From NCBI GenBank assembly GCA_016710785.1, contig JADJUE010000005.1, positions 124,001 through 188,000 of the forward strand: a DNA stretch of 64,000 nucleotides, in the 5' to 3' direction. This DNA comes from Candidatus Epilinea brevis. Lineage in GTDB: Bacteria; Chloroflexota; Anaerolineae; Epilineales; Epilineaceae. This document shows positions 63,371 to 64,000 of the stretch, piece after piece. Position numbers and translations under genes: made by a program. Numbering within the stretch: position 1 is the first letter of the stretch; each line of letters begins with the position of its first letter. The notes under the pieces were generated by a model. It did no database searches. It had not been told where the DNA came from and worked only from the letters and a program-made list of their open reading frames with translations.

Positions 63371-64000
63371 ATGCGCCCCCAGCCCCTCACCCGCGCCGAG
63401 CAGAGCGCCTGGCGCGCCACCACCACGCATGCCGAGCTGCTGGACTTTCTGGCCGTGCTGGACGGCTGGGATGATCCGCGCTGGCGGCTGACCGACTTCG
63501 GGCGGAGCGTCGAGGGCCGATCCCTGCCGCTGGTCATCCTCAGCCGCGACGGTGTGGCGACGCCGCAGCAGGCGCGGGCCACCGGCCGACCGGTGATCCT
63601 GCTGCTCTGCGGCATCCATCCGGGTGAGGTGGAGGGCAAGGAGGCGGCGCTGATGCTGCTTCGGGACTGGCTGGGCGGCCTGGACCGCGACGCGCTGGAC
63701 GCCATGACCCTCGTCGTCGTACCGCTCTTCAACCCCGACGGCAACGACCGCATCCACCCGGACAACCGCAAGCTGGAGCTGCGCCACCTGATGGGCCAGT
63801 TGGGCCCGGAAGCGGGCGTAGGCACGCGGGCCAACGCGATGGGCATCAACCTGAACCGCGACTACCTGCGCCAGGACGCGCCGGAGAGCCGCCTCTTGTC
63901 CAGCCGCGTCGTCCAGGCCTGGCAGCCGGACCTGACCATCGACTGCCATGCCACCAACGGCTCGGTGCACCGCTTCGCCCTCACCTACGACACGCCGCAT
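63371..64000 (+). CDS. M14-family zinc carboxypeptidase, N-terminal 210 residues (runs off the right edge)
   Basis: ATG 63371 follows GGAG at six bases and the frame is open to the window edge. The M14 zinc ligands are present: His and Glu in GIHPGEVEGKEA (about 88), and the third His in TIDCHATNGS (about 195). VVPLFNPDGNDR and MGINLNRDY supply the Arg/Asn substrate-binding residues. No signal peptide is visible at the N-terminus, so a cytosolic or non-classically exported peptidase is possible. The catalytic Glu region lies beyond the window. Confidence 0.88.
   Translation, partial: MRPQPLTRAEQSAWRATTTHAELLDFLAVLDGWDDPRWRLTDFGRSVEGRSLPLVILSRDGVATPQQARATGRPVILLLCGIHPGEVEGKEAALMLLRDWLGGLDRDALDAMTLVVVPLFNPDGNDRIHPDNRKLELRHLMGQLGPEAGVGTRANAMGINLNRDYLRQDAPESRLLSSRVVQAWQPDLTIDCHATNGSVHRFALTYDTPH

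Overview
This is a chromosomal stretch of a GC-rich bacterium (coding strongly biased to G/C at third positions), most likely a member of the Chloroflexota, perhaps Anaerolineae or a related class. This is an inference from several hints. An R3H/AAA ATPase of the Ycf45/SpoIIIAA type sits beside tmk. A secreted protein ends in a YLPLLLK-type tail that I associate with Chloroflexota surface proteins. There is a fused tetrapyrrole-methylase/MazG protein, a small conserved protein starting MGRL, and many lipoproteins and very large multidomain secreted proteins. There are no rRNA or tRNA genes, insertion sequences, phage genes or CRISPR arrays that I can see. Both ends cut through genes.

Layout. 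1-12.8 kb is an exported-protein region: an end-truncated giant surface protein, a small copper-related set (CopC-like, thioredoxin-fold lipoprotein, tandem cupredoxin), and two tandem paralogous M28 metallopeptidases with repeated beta-sandwich modules, the second broken by a one-base frameshift. A large SARP/BTAD-like regulator with TPR repeats follows (13.0-15.0 kb). From 15.3 to 30.6 kb lie housekeeping and envelope genes: rsmG, glyA, a DUF4399-like lipoprotein, a signal-peptidase-like protein without catalytic residues, a beta-helix surface protein, a membrane-anchored cyclophilin, a UDP-sugar dehydrogenase, tmk, the R3H ATPase, a DUF1232 protein, a family-5 solute-binding lipoprotein and eno. 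From 30.8 to 38.5 kb come mazG, a class A penicillin-binding protein, two adjacent proteins that join membrane segments to nucleic-acid-binding-like domains, and a cobalamin adenosyltransferase.

From 38.5 to 53 kb: a small surface protein, gdhA, asnB, mobA, an exported amidase, a phosphonate-type ABC transporter whose single permease chain is a double PhnE with two Ig-like extracytoplasmic insertions, a PRMT-like methyltransferase, a small coiled-coil protein and a glycerate kinase. From 53 to 64 kb: a subtilase with two CAP domains and two beta-sandwich modules, the menG-hemB pair, a Tat-exported multicopper oxidase, a winged-helix protein overlapping a methyltransferase, a small HTH regulator and the start of an M14 carboxypeptidase.

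The clearest themes are extracellular proteolysis and surface display, copper handling, nitrogen and one-carbon metabolism (GDH, AsnB, GlyA), and quinone/heme synthesis. The two most unusual observations are the pair of membrane/DNA-binding-like fusion genes at 35.2-37.9 kb, and a recurring -10-like TAnnnT box placed 7-10 bases before six start codons, which suggests leaderless or near-leaderless transcripts.
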